Shown here: piece by piece, positions 54,282-63,432 of the stretch | Numbering within the stretch: position 1 is the stretch's first letter | Layout: every line of letters begins with the position of its first letter | Source: JBPOFY01 sp051252415 | GTDB lineage: Bacteria; Verrucomicrobiota; Verrucomicrobiia; Opitutales; Coraliomargaritaceae | DNA: 64,000 nt | Direction: 5' to 3' | NCBI GenBank assembly: GCA_051252415.1 | Contig: JBPOGA010000005.1 | Coordinates: 124,001 to 188,000, forward strand | Position numbers and translations under genes: made by a program | Notes under the pieces: model-generated | The model's database searches: none | Told to the model about the DNA's origin: nothing | What the model saw: only the letters and a program-made list of their open reading frames with translations

Positions 54282-54752
54282 ATGAAACGAAACGAAAAGC
54301 AAATCTCTTGCTGGGCACTCGCCTGCATCCTTGGAGCATCATCCATCGCATGCCCAGTTTTACTCGTTTTGCTGAGACTTGATACGCTAGTCCCATCTGC
54401 AATCCTAAGCCTCTCTATCTTTTCAGTCCTAGCCGTGGCAGGCTCATTCCTATCAAATGAAAGAAAAAGGCATCTATCTTTAATTGGCCTACTACTATCC
54501 CTAGCATTACCTCTATTTTTTCTTCTAGAGCCCTACTTCCCAAGCCAAGTGCAGGTGAGTTATACTGACCCAAAGACCGGCAATGGCGTTCGAATTGTTC
54601 AGAATGGAAAAGTTAGAACGATCTACGTGAGAGATGCAGCGGACACCGCGCAGTGGAAAGAGATTTCGGAAGCGGAATTCCACACATTATTAGGCGAGCG
54701 AGTCAATGTGAGCTCAGCGGTGGGATTATCGACGGATCACTCGAACGATTGA
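54282..54752 (+). CDS. small membrane protein, unknown
   Basis: A 156-residue protein with three hydrophobic segments in the first half (residues about 9-32, 36-54, 65-84) and a soluble C-terminal half (VSYTDPKTGNGVRIVQNG). No known family recognised. It is 43 bases after the second lipoprotein gene. Confidence 0.6.
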   Translation: MKRNEKQISCWALACILGASSIACPVLLVLLRLDTLVPSAILSLSIFSVLAVAGSFLSNERKRHLSLIGLLLSLALPLFFLLEPYFPSQVQVSYTDPKTGNGVRIVQNGKVRTIYVRDAADTAQWKEISEAEFHTLLGERVNVSSAVGLSTDHSND

Positions 54753-54794
54753 CCCGTCAAGCACACATCGACGACACTCTACGACCTACAGAAT

Positions 54795-55169
54795 ATGGAA
54801 CTCACTCAGGAAATTTTAATACAGTCATTGAAACATGTGGCGCGAACAGCTGATGAAATCTTAGAAACTGAAGAAATGAATGGCGATGGCCTACTTCGCC
54901 TAGAACGTGAGATCTTTAACATTCAGAGGAACCTAGATAGTTTCACAGAAACAGATGGCCTGCTAATAGAAGCCGTTCGAGGAATACATATTCGAATGGA
55001 CAGGTCAGTATTAGAGAAAGAGCAGAATGGTTACAGAGCCTTCATTTTGGACCTACTTCCCTATCGACTTGGAATGATTTTTAGAGCAGAAAATCAAGAA
55101 GAGATTGCCCAAGCGGTCCACGATATTAAAGGGCAAATCGATCACGCCTTATTCACACTTAGAATATAG
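54795..55169 (+). CDS. small alpha-helical protein, unknown
   Basis: A 124-residue acidic helical protein (MELTQEILIQSLKHVARTAD, later FILDLLPYRLGMIFRAENQE) without signal or membrane segment. No family recognised. It shares strand and spacing with its neighbours. Immunity-protein-like by size and context only, which is weak. Confidence 0.6.
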   Translation: MELTQEILIQSLKHVARTADEILETEEMNGDGLLRLEREIFNIQRNLDSFTETDGLLIEAVRGIHIRMDRSVLEKEQNGYRAFILDLLPYRLGMIFRAENQEEIAQAVHDIKGQIDHALFTLRI

Positions 55170-55230
55170 AAACGCCCGATCAAAGTAGCCTATCTTTTTT
55201 CGCCCCTAAGAATTCGTCCCTCCCCACGCC

Positions 55231-55635
55231 ATGAAGAAAAAAACGAAATCCAACAAGGGAACTGTTTTGGTAATCATCGTCATTCTGATATTACTCGGAA
55301 CAGAGGCCTTTGCATATTTATTAAATTCTAGGTTTCAACCCGATGAATTACCAAAGCAGTATTTCAGACTGATGCTTACAATTCCAGTGATCATCTATTT
55401 TTACTTGGGTTACACTTGGGCGCTTTGGTTAATTCGAATCGGACTGGTCCTTGGAATCGTTGCCTCCATCTTCCTCACTACAGTCTTAATCGATATGACT
55501 GATCGAAATACTTTAATTGCGCTTTCAGGATTTCCCATAGTTGGGAACATTTTCGGAACTTGGATCGTATTTAGCTCTCAAAGGTTTAAGTCATACATCA
55601 GACGCAAACGACGAGCTCGTGGTATTTACGAATAA
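55231..55635 (+). CDS. small membrane protein, unknown
   Basis: A 134-residue protein with four predicted helices (VLVIIVILILLGTEAFAYLL; MLTIPVIIYFYLGYTW; IRIGLVLGIVASIFLTTVLI; IVGNIFGTWIVF) and basic ends (MKKKTKSNKG and RRKRRARGIYE). No family recognised. Last of the five-gene group. Confidence 0.6.
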   Translation: MKKKTKSNKGTVLVIIVILILLGTEAFAYLLNSRFQPDELPKQYFRLMLTIPVIIYFYLGYTWALWLIRIGLVLGIVASIFLTTVLIDMTDRNTLIALSGFPIVGNIFGTWIVFSSQRFKSYIRRKRRARGIYE

Positions 55636-55794
55636 TCAGAATTTTAACCACTCAGGATTACCTTTCGTTTTGCCGTAAATGAGCCAATGTCGGCACGCAG
55701 GCCGACGTTCCCAGGGCCATCTTCCGATTTCGCAGACTTCCTAAAGTGAATCTCGACATCTGGCGGCTGATTCCTAAGTTCCCTGCTTTCCATC

Positions 55795-56940
55795 ATGAAA
55801 CCGTCCGTAAAACCAAATCGTCCTTATTTCTCATCTGGCCCTTGCAGCAAGCGCCCTGGTTGGTCGCTTGAAGCGCTCAACGAAGCACTTGTCGGCCGAT
55901 CTCACCGCGCAAAGCCTGCCAAGGCGCGCATCGAAGAAGTGATCGACAAGTCCTCCTCCATCCTCGGCCTGCCTGAGGGTTATGTCTGCGGAATCGTCCC
56001 CGCGTCCGACACAGGTGCAGTTGAAATGGCGATGTGGTCGCTCCTCGGCGAACGCGGCGTAGAGATGTGCGCATGGGAATCATTCGGTTCCGGTTGGGTC
56101 TCTGATGTGCTCAAGCAGCTCAAACTCGACAACGTCACCAAGCATGAAGCGGACTACGGTCTTCTCCCTGATTTTTCAAAGGTGAACTTCAACAACGATG
56201 TGGTCTTCACATACAACGGCACCACTTCTGGCGTAAAGGTTCCAAATCTCGACTTCATCCCTGCCGACCGCGAAGGCCTCACGATCTGTGATGCGACTTC
56301 GGCTGTCTTTGCGATGGATATCGATTTCAGCAAGTTAGATGTCGTCACATGGTCTTGGCAAAAAGTCATGGGTGGCGAAGGCGCACACGGTATGATTGTG
56401 CTCAGCCCACGTGCCATCGCACGTCTCGAATCTTACACACCATCTTGGCCGATGCCGAAGATCTTCCGCATGACTAAGGGCGGCAAGCTCATCGACGGCA
56501 TCTTCACTGGCGCCACGATCAACACCGTTTCCATGCTCTGCATCGAAGACGCTGTCGACGGTCTCCGCTGGGCTGAAAGCATCGGCGGACTACCAACACT
56601 CATCGAGCGCTCCGAGGCGAACCTCAAGGCAATTGCTGATTGGGTCGCCAAAACTGACTGGATTGACTTCCTCGCAGAAGACCCTGCCACGATTTCCAAC
56701 ACTTCAATCTGCCTAAAGATCACAGCAGATTGGTATCAAGCTCTCTCCGCCGACGAGCAAGCCGCGAAGGCGAAGCAGCTCGTCAGCCTACTCGACAAGG
56801 AAGACGTCGGTTACGACTTCGGCAGCTACCGCGACGCACCTGCGGGCCTCCGCATCTGGGGTGGCGCAACGGTCGACACCGCCGACATCGAAGCACTGCT
56901 GCCATGGCTCGACTGGGCCTTTGCCGAGATCCAAGGGTAA
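55795..56940 (+). CDS. serC: phosphoserine aminotransferase (archaeal/proteobacterial short-family type)
   Basis: A 381-residue class V aminotransferase with the PLP lysine at Lys190 in WSWQKVMGGEGAHG and the substrate loop at the start (FSSGPCSKRPGWSL). It makes phosphoserine from 3-phosphohydroxypyruvate. It resembles the Methanosarcina-type SerC lineage (RPYFSSGPC) rather than the enterobacterial form. Followed by a repeat and a terminator. Confidence 0.9.
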   Translation: MKPSVKPNRPYFSSGPCSKRPGWSLEALNEALVGRSHRAKPAKARIEEVIDKSSSILGLPEGYVCGIVPASDTGAVEMAMWSLLGERGVEMCAWESFGSGWVSDVLKQLKLDNVTKHEADYGLLPDFSKVNFNNDVVFTYNGTTSGVKVPNLDFIPADREGLTICDATSAVFAMDIDFSKLDVVTWSWQKVMGGEGAHGMIVLSPRAIARLESYTPSWPMPKIFRMTKGGKLIDGIFTGATINTVSMLCIEDAVDGLRWAESIGGLPTLIERSEANLKAIADWVAKTDWIDFLAEDPATISNTSICLKITADWYQALSADEQAAKAKQLVSLLDKEDVGYDFGSYRDAPAGLRIWGGATVDTADIEALLPWLDWAFAEIQG

Positions 56941-56954
56941 TACGCCGTTGGCGC

Positions 56955-56990
56955 GAACGTTGAACGCTCAACTTCGAACGTCCAAGGTCG
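56955..56990. repeat. GAACGTT-type repeat after serC
   Basis: The string GCGAACGTTGAACGCTCAAC, then TTCGAACGTCCAAGG, after the serC stop uses the same words as the xylA-xylB gap repeat. It looks like another copy of that dispersed family. Confidence 0.5.
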
Positions 56991-57003
56991 AATAATTTAA
57001 AAC

Positions 57004-57036
57004 AAAAGGCCGCTCCGCAACGAGCGGCCTTTTTTA
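57004..57036 (+). terminator. serC terminator
   Basis: AAAAGGCCGCTC and GAGCGGCCTTTTTTT form a strong stem with a long T-run, 64 bases past the serC stop. Confidence 0.9.
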
Positions 57037-57077
57037 TGTCTATAATGGTGGGCGTTGTCAGTATAGTCGTAGCAACG

Positions 57078-57148
57078 GTAGGAGAGGGTTTATCCCTCGA
57101 CCTCCGCACCTCAACGATCCACTGGTCGAGGGATAAACCCTCTCCTAC
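57078..57148. repeat. perfect 25-base inverted repeat
   Basis: The arm at 57078-57102 (GTAGGAGAGGGTTTATCCCT, then CGACC) is the exact reverse complement of the arm at 57124-57148, with a 21-base loop between. No open frame crosses it. It lies in the gap between serC and the convergent Fe-S assembly gene and could form a long hairpin in RNA from either strand. Confidence 0.95.
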
Positions 57149-57174
57149 AAAAAAACGGATCGGTACAACAGATT

Positions 57175-57546
57175 CTAAATACTAAAGCTCTCGCCGCAGC
57201 TGCAGCTCGACTTTGCATTTGGGTTACTGAATTTAAACCCGCCACCGACCATCTTGTCGGAATAATCGAGGTGTGTGCCTTTCAAATAAAGCGCGCTCTT
57301 AGTGTCGACTAGGACTTTTGCATCTGAGGAGATGACCATGATGTCACCACGCTTAGGGTCGGCGACAAACTTCATTTTATAGCTCAAGCCATTGCAACCG
57401 CCGCCAGTGATCTTCACGCGGAGGTAATCCCCCTTCGCTTCACGGGCAATCAACGACTGCAGCTTTACGCCCGCAGGTTCGGTAACGAGAATCAATTTCT
57501 CATTACCCAAACGCACGCCTTCTGGAATCTCTACTTCGGTTGCCAT
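57175..57546 (-). CDS. A-type iron-sulfur cluster carrier (IscA/ErpA/HesB family)
   Basis: A 123-residue A-type carrier with the three cluster cysteines: Cys51 (GGGCNGLSY) and Cys115/Cys117 (CSCGESF). It passes 2Fe-2S or 4Fe-4S clusters to target proteins. The N-terminus is a little longer than ErpA. Which of IscA, ErpA or SufA it corresponds to cannot be told. No isc or suf genes beside it. Confidence 0.93.
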   Translation of the reverse strand: MATEVEIPEGVRLGNEKLILVTEPAGVKLQSLIAREAKGDYLRVKITGGGCNGLSYKMKFVADPKRGDIMVISSDAKVLVDTKSALYLKGTHLDYSDKMVGGGFKFSNPNAKSSCSCGESFSI

Positions 57547-57670
57547 ACGAAACGGGTATGCGAAACCCGAGACCGCGCAAGCCTCTAAAGCAGAGTTTTC
57601 TACCCGCCATGCTTGCAGTTGCGTAAAACGGAACCTTTACTGCGACCCTACTGACACATTTAGACACACT

Positions 57671-60600
57671 ATGAAGCTTTTCCACTCTCTCCTTTTGGCT
57701 AGTTTGACCACCTTTTGCTTTGCGGCAGATACGCCCCCTGAAGGCATCGAGCTCATTCGCACCGTCGACGGTATCGAGGAATATCGCCTAGATAGCAACG
57801 GTCTGCGCGTCTTGCTACTCCCAAATGAGGGGCAGCCGGTTGCCACAGTGATGGTCACCTACGAAGTCGGTGCACGTAACGAAGTCTCTGGCACCACCGG
57901 AGCCACACACATCTTAGAGCATATGATGTTTAAAGGCACGGACCGTTTCAATTCAGCTGAGGGCAATGACTACTCCAGCCTGATGGAACGTGTCGGCGCG
58001 CGCTCGAATGCGACCACATCCTTTGATCGCACAAACTACTTTGCCACACTTCCGAGTGCCTACGTGCCACTCACAATCGAGCTTGAAGCGGATCGCATGC
58101 GCAACCTTCGCATCCGTCAAGAAGACCTCGATTCCGAGATGACCGTGGTTCGCAACGAATACGAGCGCGGCGAGAATAATCCGGTCCGCACACTGATCAA
58201 AGAGATCTTCGGCACGGCCTTTATCGCCCACCCTTACCAACACCCAATTATTGGATGGCGCTCGGACATCGAAAACACATCCCCAGAAAAGCTGCGTGAG
58301 TTTTACGACATCTACTATTGGCCAGAAAATGCGGTGCTCACCGTGATCGGCGGTTTCGATAAAAGTAAAACACTCGAAGCCATTGTTCAAAATTATGGCC
58401 CGATTCCGAATGCCCCTGCCCCATTACCAACTGTCGACACTCTTGAACCGGAACAACTCGGTCCTCGGCGCTTGGTGATCGAACGCACAGGTCAAGTCGG
58501 TGTCGTCATGACTGCATATAAGGTGCCGCAAGGCACTCACGAGGATTGGGCCGCACTCTCTTTGCTCCAGCAAATTCTCGGCGCGGACAAAACAGGCCGC
58601 CTCTACCGCGCACTCGAAGACAGCGGCAAGGCGAGTTCCACGTTTGCTTATGCCCCACAGCTACGCGATCCGTGCTTATTCATCTTTGGTGCTTATCTGA
58701 CGCCTGATGCCACGCATGAAGAAACCGAAGCGATCATCCTTGATGAACTCGCAAAACTCATCAGTGGTGGCGTGGATATAGAAGAACTCGCACGCGCTAA
58801 ATCAGTAATCAAAGCGAGCACTGTATACGGCCGCGACGGCTCTTATTCAGTCGCAAGCCAGATCAATGAATCCATCGCACTCGGTGATTGGACAACTTAC
58901 ATCACGCTCCCAAAGGCGATCCAAGAAGTCACACCTGAGGAAGTCCAACGTGTCGCCACAAAATACTTTATACAGAAAAACAGCACGACTGGTTGGTTCA
59001 TCCCACAAAAGACACAGACCGCAGCCATTACCAGCTCCACGCCCTACGGCATCAACTACTTTCGCGATCCAGAAGTATTTGGCCTACTGTATAATACAGA
59101 TGAGGCTACCAACACAAATGTAGGTGGCGCGGCGGCTACCGAAGAAATCGCAATCGATTTCTCGAGCTCGATGCAAACCGCCACCGTTGCAGGGATCAAT
59201 GTCATCGCGATCGATATGCCCATTGATGAAGTCGTCTCCTTCGTCGGTAGCTTCGCCGCAGGCGACACACTGAGCCCAGACGAGGCTCCTGCACTCGCAA
59301 GCTTGACCGCAAGTATGCTCGACAAAGGCACTTTGAAAAATGATCGTTTCGCAATTGCGGAACGTCTCGATACGCTTGGCGCGGACTTGGGCTTCGCCTC
59401 CAGCGCGCATAGTCTTGAATTTTCTGGCCGCTTCCTACGCAACGATGCTGGAGCCGTCCTTGAGCTGCTGGCCGAGCAATTACGCGAACCGAAGTTCGAT
59501 GCAGATGTTTTAGAAACAATAAAGAGCCGACAAGTCGCAGGACTATTGCAAGCCGTCGACGATCCCGATTACCGAGCGGGAGCAGCCGTCAGCCGTTCGC
59601 TCTACCCCAAAGACCACCCGAACTATGCGACACCAATCGACGCACTGATCGAAAACGTCAAGGCAACCACCGTAGAAGGCATCCAAGCTTTCCACCAAGC
59701 CCACTACGGCCCGAAGTCCATGACACTCATTTTCGCTGGCGACATTGATTTCGAGCAACTCACCGCAGCGATCGATGTTGCTTTCGAAGGCTGGCACGGC
59801 GGCGTGGACTACCCTGCTGCTACCTCGAAACAGTTGAAAAACAAAGCGGGCTCGGAGCGTATCTATATTGCGGACAAGACCTCCGTATCCATTCGCTATG
59901 GCTACAATACGGGGCTTCAACGCACTAATGACGACTACCTCCCATTCATGGTCGGCAACTACATCCTCGGTGGCAGTTTCCAATCTCGCTTGATGCAAGA
60001 GGTGCGTAAGAAGCAAGGTCTCACTTATAGTGTCCACAGCCAGCACGAAGGCGATATTCTCACACAAGGAAACTGGCTCCTTAGTGCCAGCTTCTCACCG
60101 GCACTGCTCGACCAGGGTCTCGAAGCCACGAATGCAGTTGTTGGAGATTGGTATACCAAAGGTGTCTCCGAAGACGAAGTGAATGCCGCAATCGAAACCC
60201 TGACCGGATCTTATCTAGTAGGACTTTCAACAACAGGCACTGTCGCTGGACAAGTGCTCAGTTTTGTCCAACGCGGCTTCGATCCACAATATATCGATGC
60301 TTACCCGAAACGCCTGCAAACGATTGATGCCGATCTGGTGAATGCAAAAATTAAACAATACTTCAACCCAGACAAAGTCGTCCTCGTGGCCGCGGGTTCC
60401 TTAAGCGAAGCTGCAGACCCGGCCACGGAAGCCGCCTCCAACAAACAGGCGATCTCCGTGCGTCTCGACACCCCCAACGCAGGCTGGGCAATTAGCATCG
60501 ATGCCATTTACCAAACCGACGAAAGCCTGGTGGTCATCTCTAAGCTAAACAACTCCAGCGACATGGCCGCACAAGTGATCACCACCGTCTCGGACACCGT

Positions 60601-60754
60601 GCATATCGCCGCGACTGAAGATGCGTTACCCGTTCGCCACTACATCCTCGGCAAGACCTGGGAATGGGGTGCAAATAAAGATTACACCTTCGTTGAATCG
60701 ATGGATGCCTTCGGAACCGCCCTCAAAAGAGCTAAAGAAGTCTATAAAAAGTAG
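57671..60754 (+). CDS. secreted two-domain M16 zinc peptidase
   Basis: A 1027-residue protein with a signal peptide (residues 1-19) and two M16-like halves. The first has the inverted zinc motif HILEH at residues 80-84, with further conserved acidic residues near 158-161 (ERGENNP). The second half has the R/Y pair region of the M16 partner fold (SRLMQEVRKKQGLTYSVHSQ). It resembles the pitrilysin-type peptidases that digest small peptides. The large size is typical of exported Gram-negative M16 proteins. Followed by the orphan gene at 60830. Confidence 0.93.
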   Translation: MKLFHSLLLASLTTFCFAADTPPEGIELIRTVDGIEEYRLDSNGLRVLLLPNEGQPVATVMVTYEVGARNEVSGTTGATHILEHMMFKGTDRFNSAEGNDYSSLMERVGARSNATTSFDRTNYFATLPSAYVPLTIELEADRMRNLRIRQEDLDSEMTVVRNEYERGENNPVRTLIKEIFGTAFIAHPYQHPIIGWRSDIENTSPEKLREFYDIYYWPENAVLTVIGGFDKSKTLEAIVQNYGPIPNAPAPLPTVDTLEPEQLGPRRLVIERTGQVGVVMTAYKVPQGTHEDWAALSLLQQILGADKTGRLYRALEDSGKASSTFAYAPQLRDPCLFIFGAYLTPDATHEETEAIILDELAKLISGGVDIEELARAKSVIKASTVYGRDGSYSVASQINESIALGDWTTYITLPKAIQEVTPEEVQRVATKYFIQKNSTTGWFIPQKTQTAAITSSTPYGINYFRDPEVFGLLYNTDEATNTNVGGAAATEEIAIDFSSSMQTATVAGINVIAIDMPIDEVVSFVGSFAAGDTLSPDEAPALASLTASMLDKGTLKNDRFAIAERLDTLGADLGFASSAHSLEFSGRFLRNDAGAVLELLAEQLREPKFDADVLETIKSRQVAGLLQAVDDPDYRAGAAVSRSLYPKDHPNYATPIDALIENVKATTVEGIQAFHQAHYGPKSMTLIFAGDIDFEQLTAAIDVAFEGWHGGVDYPAATSKQLKNKAGSERIYIADKTSVSIRYGYNTGLQRTNDDYLPFMVGNYILGGSFQSRLMQEVRKKQGLTYSVHSQHEGDILTQGNWLLSASFSPALLDQGLEATNAVVGDWYTKGVSEDEVNAAIETLTGSYLVGLSTTGTVAGQVLSFVQRGFDPQYIDAYPKRLQTIDADLVNAKIKQYFNPDKVVLVAAGSLSEAADPATEAASNKQAISVRLDTPNAGWAISIDAIYQTDESLVVISKLNNSSDMAAQVITTVSDTVHIAATEDALPVRHYILGKTWEWGANKDYTFVESMDAFGTALKRAKEVYKK

Positions 60755-60829
60755 CCTCCTTTTTCATATTCAGACATTCCAGCTCACAAAAAACTTTTCA
60801 CTGCCCCCTTTTCACTATCCACTCCTGCT

Positions 60830-61279
60830 ATGCCTAAGATAGACATCGAAACTCTCAAATTCATCCTCCAGCGCAACGAGCCTGATATCCGCAAAATCAA
60901 CGCCGTGATGCAGGAAATCGAAATGGAGCTCAAAGCTGAGGAAGAGGAAAAGGCAAATCGCCCACCTCCAGTAAAAAAACAGTTCTCTATCATTTTGTCC
61001 GATGCAGATGGCTCGTTGGCGGATAAAGACATCGTCGGCTGGGTCGTGCAGATCCCTGAAGACGACCCTGTGACGATTGCACCGAGTAAGATTATCCAAG
61101 CTGCTTACGAGTTCAATACCACGCCCAAGGGCCGCCGTATGCCGGTCGAAACCATTGGTGAAGCCTGCGAAGCAGTTAGCGCCAAACTACTTAAAGAACA
61201 GAACGTTTGGGTAAAAACCAAGGCACCTGTTTTCGCCGTTTCAGTCGCTAACAAGATCCCCACTGACGAGTCTGAATAA
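60830..61279 (+). CDS. orphan 149-residue protein of unknown function
   Basis: A basic-acidic protein with an N-terminal helical segment (MPKIDIETLKFILQRNEPDI, then RKINAVMQEIEMELKAEEEE) and a mixed domain (DADGSLADKDIVGWVVQIPE). No family recognised, no signal peptide and no membrane segment. It starts 75 bases after the M16 peptidase stop, preceded by a CACTATCCACTCC tract. The full-length open frame with start and stop and consistent codon use support a real gene. Confidence 0.65.
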   Translation: MPKIDIETLKFILQRNEPDIRKINAVMQEIEMELKAEEEEKANRPPPVKKQFSIILSDADGSLADKDIVGWVVQIPEDDPVTIAPSKIIQAAYEFNTTPKGRRMPVETIGEACEAVSAKLLKEQNVWVKTKAPVFAVSVANKIPTDESE

Positions 61280-61305
61280 ATATTTAAAAAAGTAGAAAAC
61301 ACCGC

Positions 61306-61333
61306 TTGACTTAGGAATCTCGATTTCTACTGT
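61306..61333 (+). promoter_or_regulatory. tRNA-Asp promoter
   Basis: TTGACT (61306-61311), a 16-base spacer and TACTGT (61328-61333) lie 20 bases before the tRNA 5' end. A good sigma-70-like match. Confidence 0.6.
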
Positions 61334-61352
61334 CTGCATCTTCTAACTTTTA

Positions 61353-61429
61353 GGGGTAGTAGCTCAGTTGGTTAGAGCGCCTGCCTGTCACGCAGGAGGC
61401 CGCGAGTTCAAGTCTCGTCTATCCCGCCA
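61353..61429 (+). tRNA. tRNA-Asp (anticodon GTC)
   Basis: A 77-nucleotide cloverleaf with the acceptor stem GGGGTAG/CTATCCC, D-arm AGCTCAGTTGGTTAGAGCGC, anticodon stem-loop CCTGC-CTGTCAC-GCAGG with GTC at 61387-61389, TpsiC arm GAGTTCAAGTCTC and an encoded CCA end. It decodes GAC and GAU. Confidence 0.97.
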
Positions 61430-61433
61430 TTTA

Positions 61434-61466
61434 AAAGGCCGTTTCGAAAGAAGCGGCCTTTTTTTG
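61434..61466 (+). terminator. tRNA-Asp terminator
   Basis: AAAGGCCGTTTCG and GAAGCGGCCTTTTTTT form a stem with a seven-T run, directly after the tRNA CCA. Confidence 0.85.
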
Positions 61467-61765
<299 letters not shown>

Positions 61766-62416
61766 ATGCAACGCCGTGTTCAGCCTGAGCTACTCGATGA
61801 CCTTCCCAGTGGACACCCCGACGCGCTCAGCAGTCGCAAAGATCTCGTGCGCATCAACCAACTGATGGGCAATGGGCGCTGGCTCCAGAAGATGCTCATT
61901 AAGCAGACTTGTTCTGGGAGCAGTCACTTACTCGAAATTGGCGCGGGCGATGGCACACTCGCCAAGCAGCTCATCTCATCCCTAAAGCCCCACTGTTACA
62001 CCGCGCTCGACCTCGCAGAGCAACCACATGACTGGCCGACCGACGCCAATTGGGTGCAAGGTAACTTGCTCGCATACAATGACTACGATAGCGCGACGCA
62101 TTTGCTCGCGAGTTTGATCCTACACCATTTTAAAGAGCCGCAACTGGCTCAACTCGGTGAACTGATAAAATCCAGCGGCATCCAACAGATCATCGCCTGC
62201 GAACCCTGCCGTCGTGCATTTCACAAGACACAATTGCGCGCGGGAAAACTGATAGGGTTCAACCATGTCACCCTCCACGACGGCTGCGTCAGCGTGGATG
62301 CCGGCTTCCGGGGCGACGAACTCCCGCAGCTACTCGGCTTGGACGCCTCACGATGGAAGTGGACAATCTCTGAAACCTTCATGGGTGCATACCGGATGCA
62401 CGCACAACGCCGATGA
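61766..62416 (+). CDS. class I SAM methyltransferase of the type III PKS operon
   Basis: A 216-residue methyltransferase with motif I LLEIGAGDGTLAKQL (residues 55-69). It starts QPELLDDLPSGHPDALSSRK. Its stop overlaps the next gene (ATGA-like, four bases). Methylation of a phenolic lipid or polyketide is the likely job given the neighbouring FAD enzyme and type III PKS; substrate is inferred. Confidence 0.85.
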   Translation: MQRRVQPELLDDLPSGHPDALSSRKDLVRINQLMGNGRWLQKMLIKQTCSGSSHLLEIGAGDGTLAKQLISSLKPHCYTALDLAEQPHDWPTDANWVQGNLLAYNDYDSATHLLASLILHHFKEPQLAQLGELIKSSGIQQIIACEPCRRAFHKTQLRAGKLIGFNHVTLHDGCVSVDAGFRGDELPQLLGLDASRWKWTISETFMGAYRMHAQRR

Positions 62417-63432
62417 AACCAATCACCATTGCAGGCGCAGGCCTCGCCGGACTTGCACTTGGCAATGCCCTCCAACGCGAAGGCGTGCCCGTAACCCTTC
62501 ACGAAGCAGGCACGCTGCCACGGCATCGCGTCTGTGGGGAGTTTATCTGTGGCCGTGGTGCCGATGCACTCACTGACATGGGACTCGCCGGGACGCTTGA
62601 AGACTGCGCCTATCATCGGACCACGACCTGGCACATTCGGAATAGACTGATCCTGCAAACCGACCTACCGACGCCCGCAGTTGGCATTTCGCGGCACCTT
62701 CTGGACATACGGCTAGCAAATCACTTCGAAGCCATGGGCGGCCAACTACGACTCAACAGTCGCTACACAGCATCCGAATTAAGCGAAGGCGTTATTTACT
62801 GCAACGGTAGGCGCGCAACCAAGTCCAATTGGATTGGCCTCAAAGTCCACTGCACTGATCTAACCACCACCTCTGACCTAGAGCTTCACTTAGGCCACCA
62901 GGGATACATCGGTATGTCTGCCATTGAGAACGGCCGCGTCAATGTATGCGCGCTCTTTAAGAAAGACCCTTCACTCAAAGCCGCCCGAGAAGATTGGCTC
63001 ATCACTTACCTCCATGCCTGTGGCCTGAACAATGTCGCTGAGCGTATATCCGGCGCAGAAATTGACCCCACCAGCCACGCAGGTGTAGCTGGAATCGAGT
63101 TTTCTCAAATCCCCAACAAAGGCATGGAGCAACTACGCCTCGGCGACGCCTACAGCGTGATCCCTCCCTTCACTGGCAACGGCATGTCCATCGCACTCGA
63201 ATCCGCCAAAATCGCCCTACCCCACGTGCTCGATTACACCAATGGGCAGCTGTCATGGAAACAAACACTCAGTCAGATCGACACCCAATTCCGCGACCAA
63301 TTTAATCACCGCTTGCGAACCGCCCGCATGCTCCATCCGTGGCTCAACTCTACACTTGGGCAACAGGCTCTCTCCGCGCTCGCGCGCACCCATTTGCTCC
63401 CTTTTCAATTCCTTTATAAACTCACGCACTAA
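62413..63432 (+). CDS. FAD-dependent oxidoreductase of the type III PKS operon
   Basis: A 339-residue flavoprotein of the aromatic-hydroxylase/geranylgeranyl-reductase type: AGAGLAGLALGNALQREG (residues 7-24) binds ADP, RVCGEFICG follows, and LGDAYSVIPPFTGNGMSIAL is the second FAD contact. It may hydroxylate or reduce the polyketide product. Coupled to the methyltransferase (four-base overlap) and to the PKS (TAATG, one-base overlap). Confidence 0.87.
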   Translation: MKPITIAGAGLAGLALGNALQREGVPVTLHEAGTLPRHRVCGEFICGRGADALTDMGLAGTLEDCAYHRTTTWHIRNRLILQTDLPTPAVGISRHLLDIRLANHFEAMGGQLRLNSRYTASELSEGVIYCNGRRATKSNWIGLKVHCTDLTTTSDLELHLGHQGYIGMSAIENGRVNVCALFKKDPSLKAAREDWLITYLHACGLNNVAERISGAEIDPTSHAGVAGIEFSQIPNKGMEQLRLGDAYSVIPPFTGNGMSIALESAKIALPHVLDYTNGQLSWKQTLSQIDTQFRDQFNHRLRTARMLHPWLNSTLGQQALSALARTHLLPFQFLYKLTH

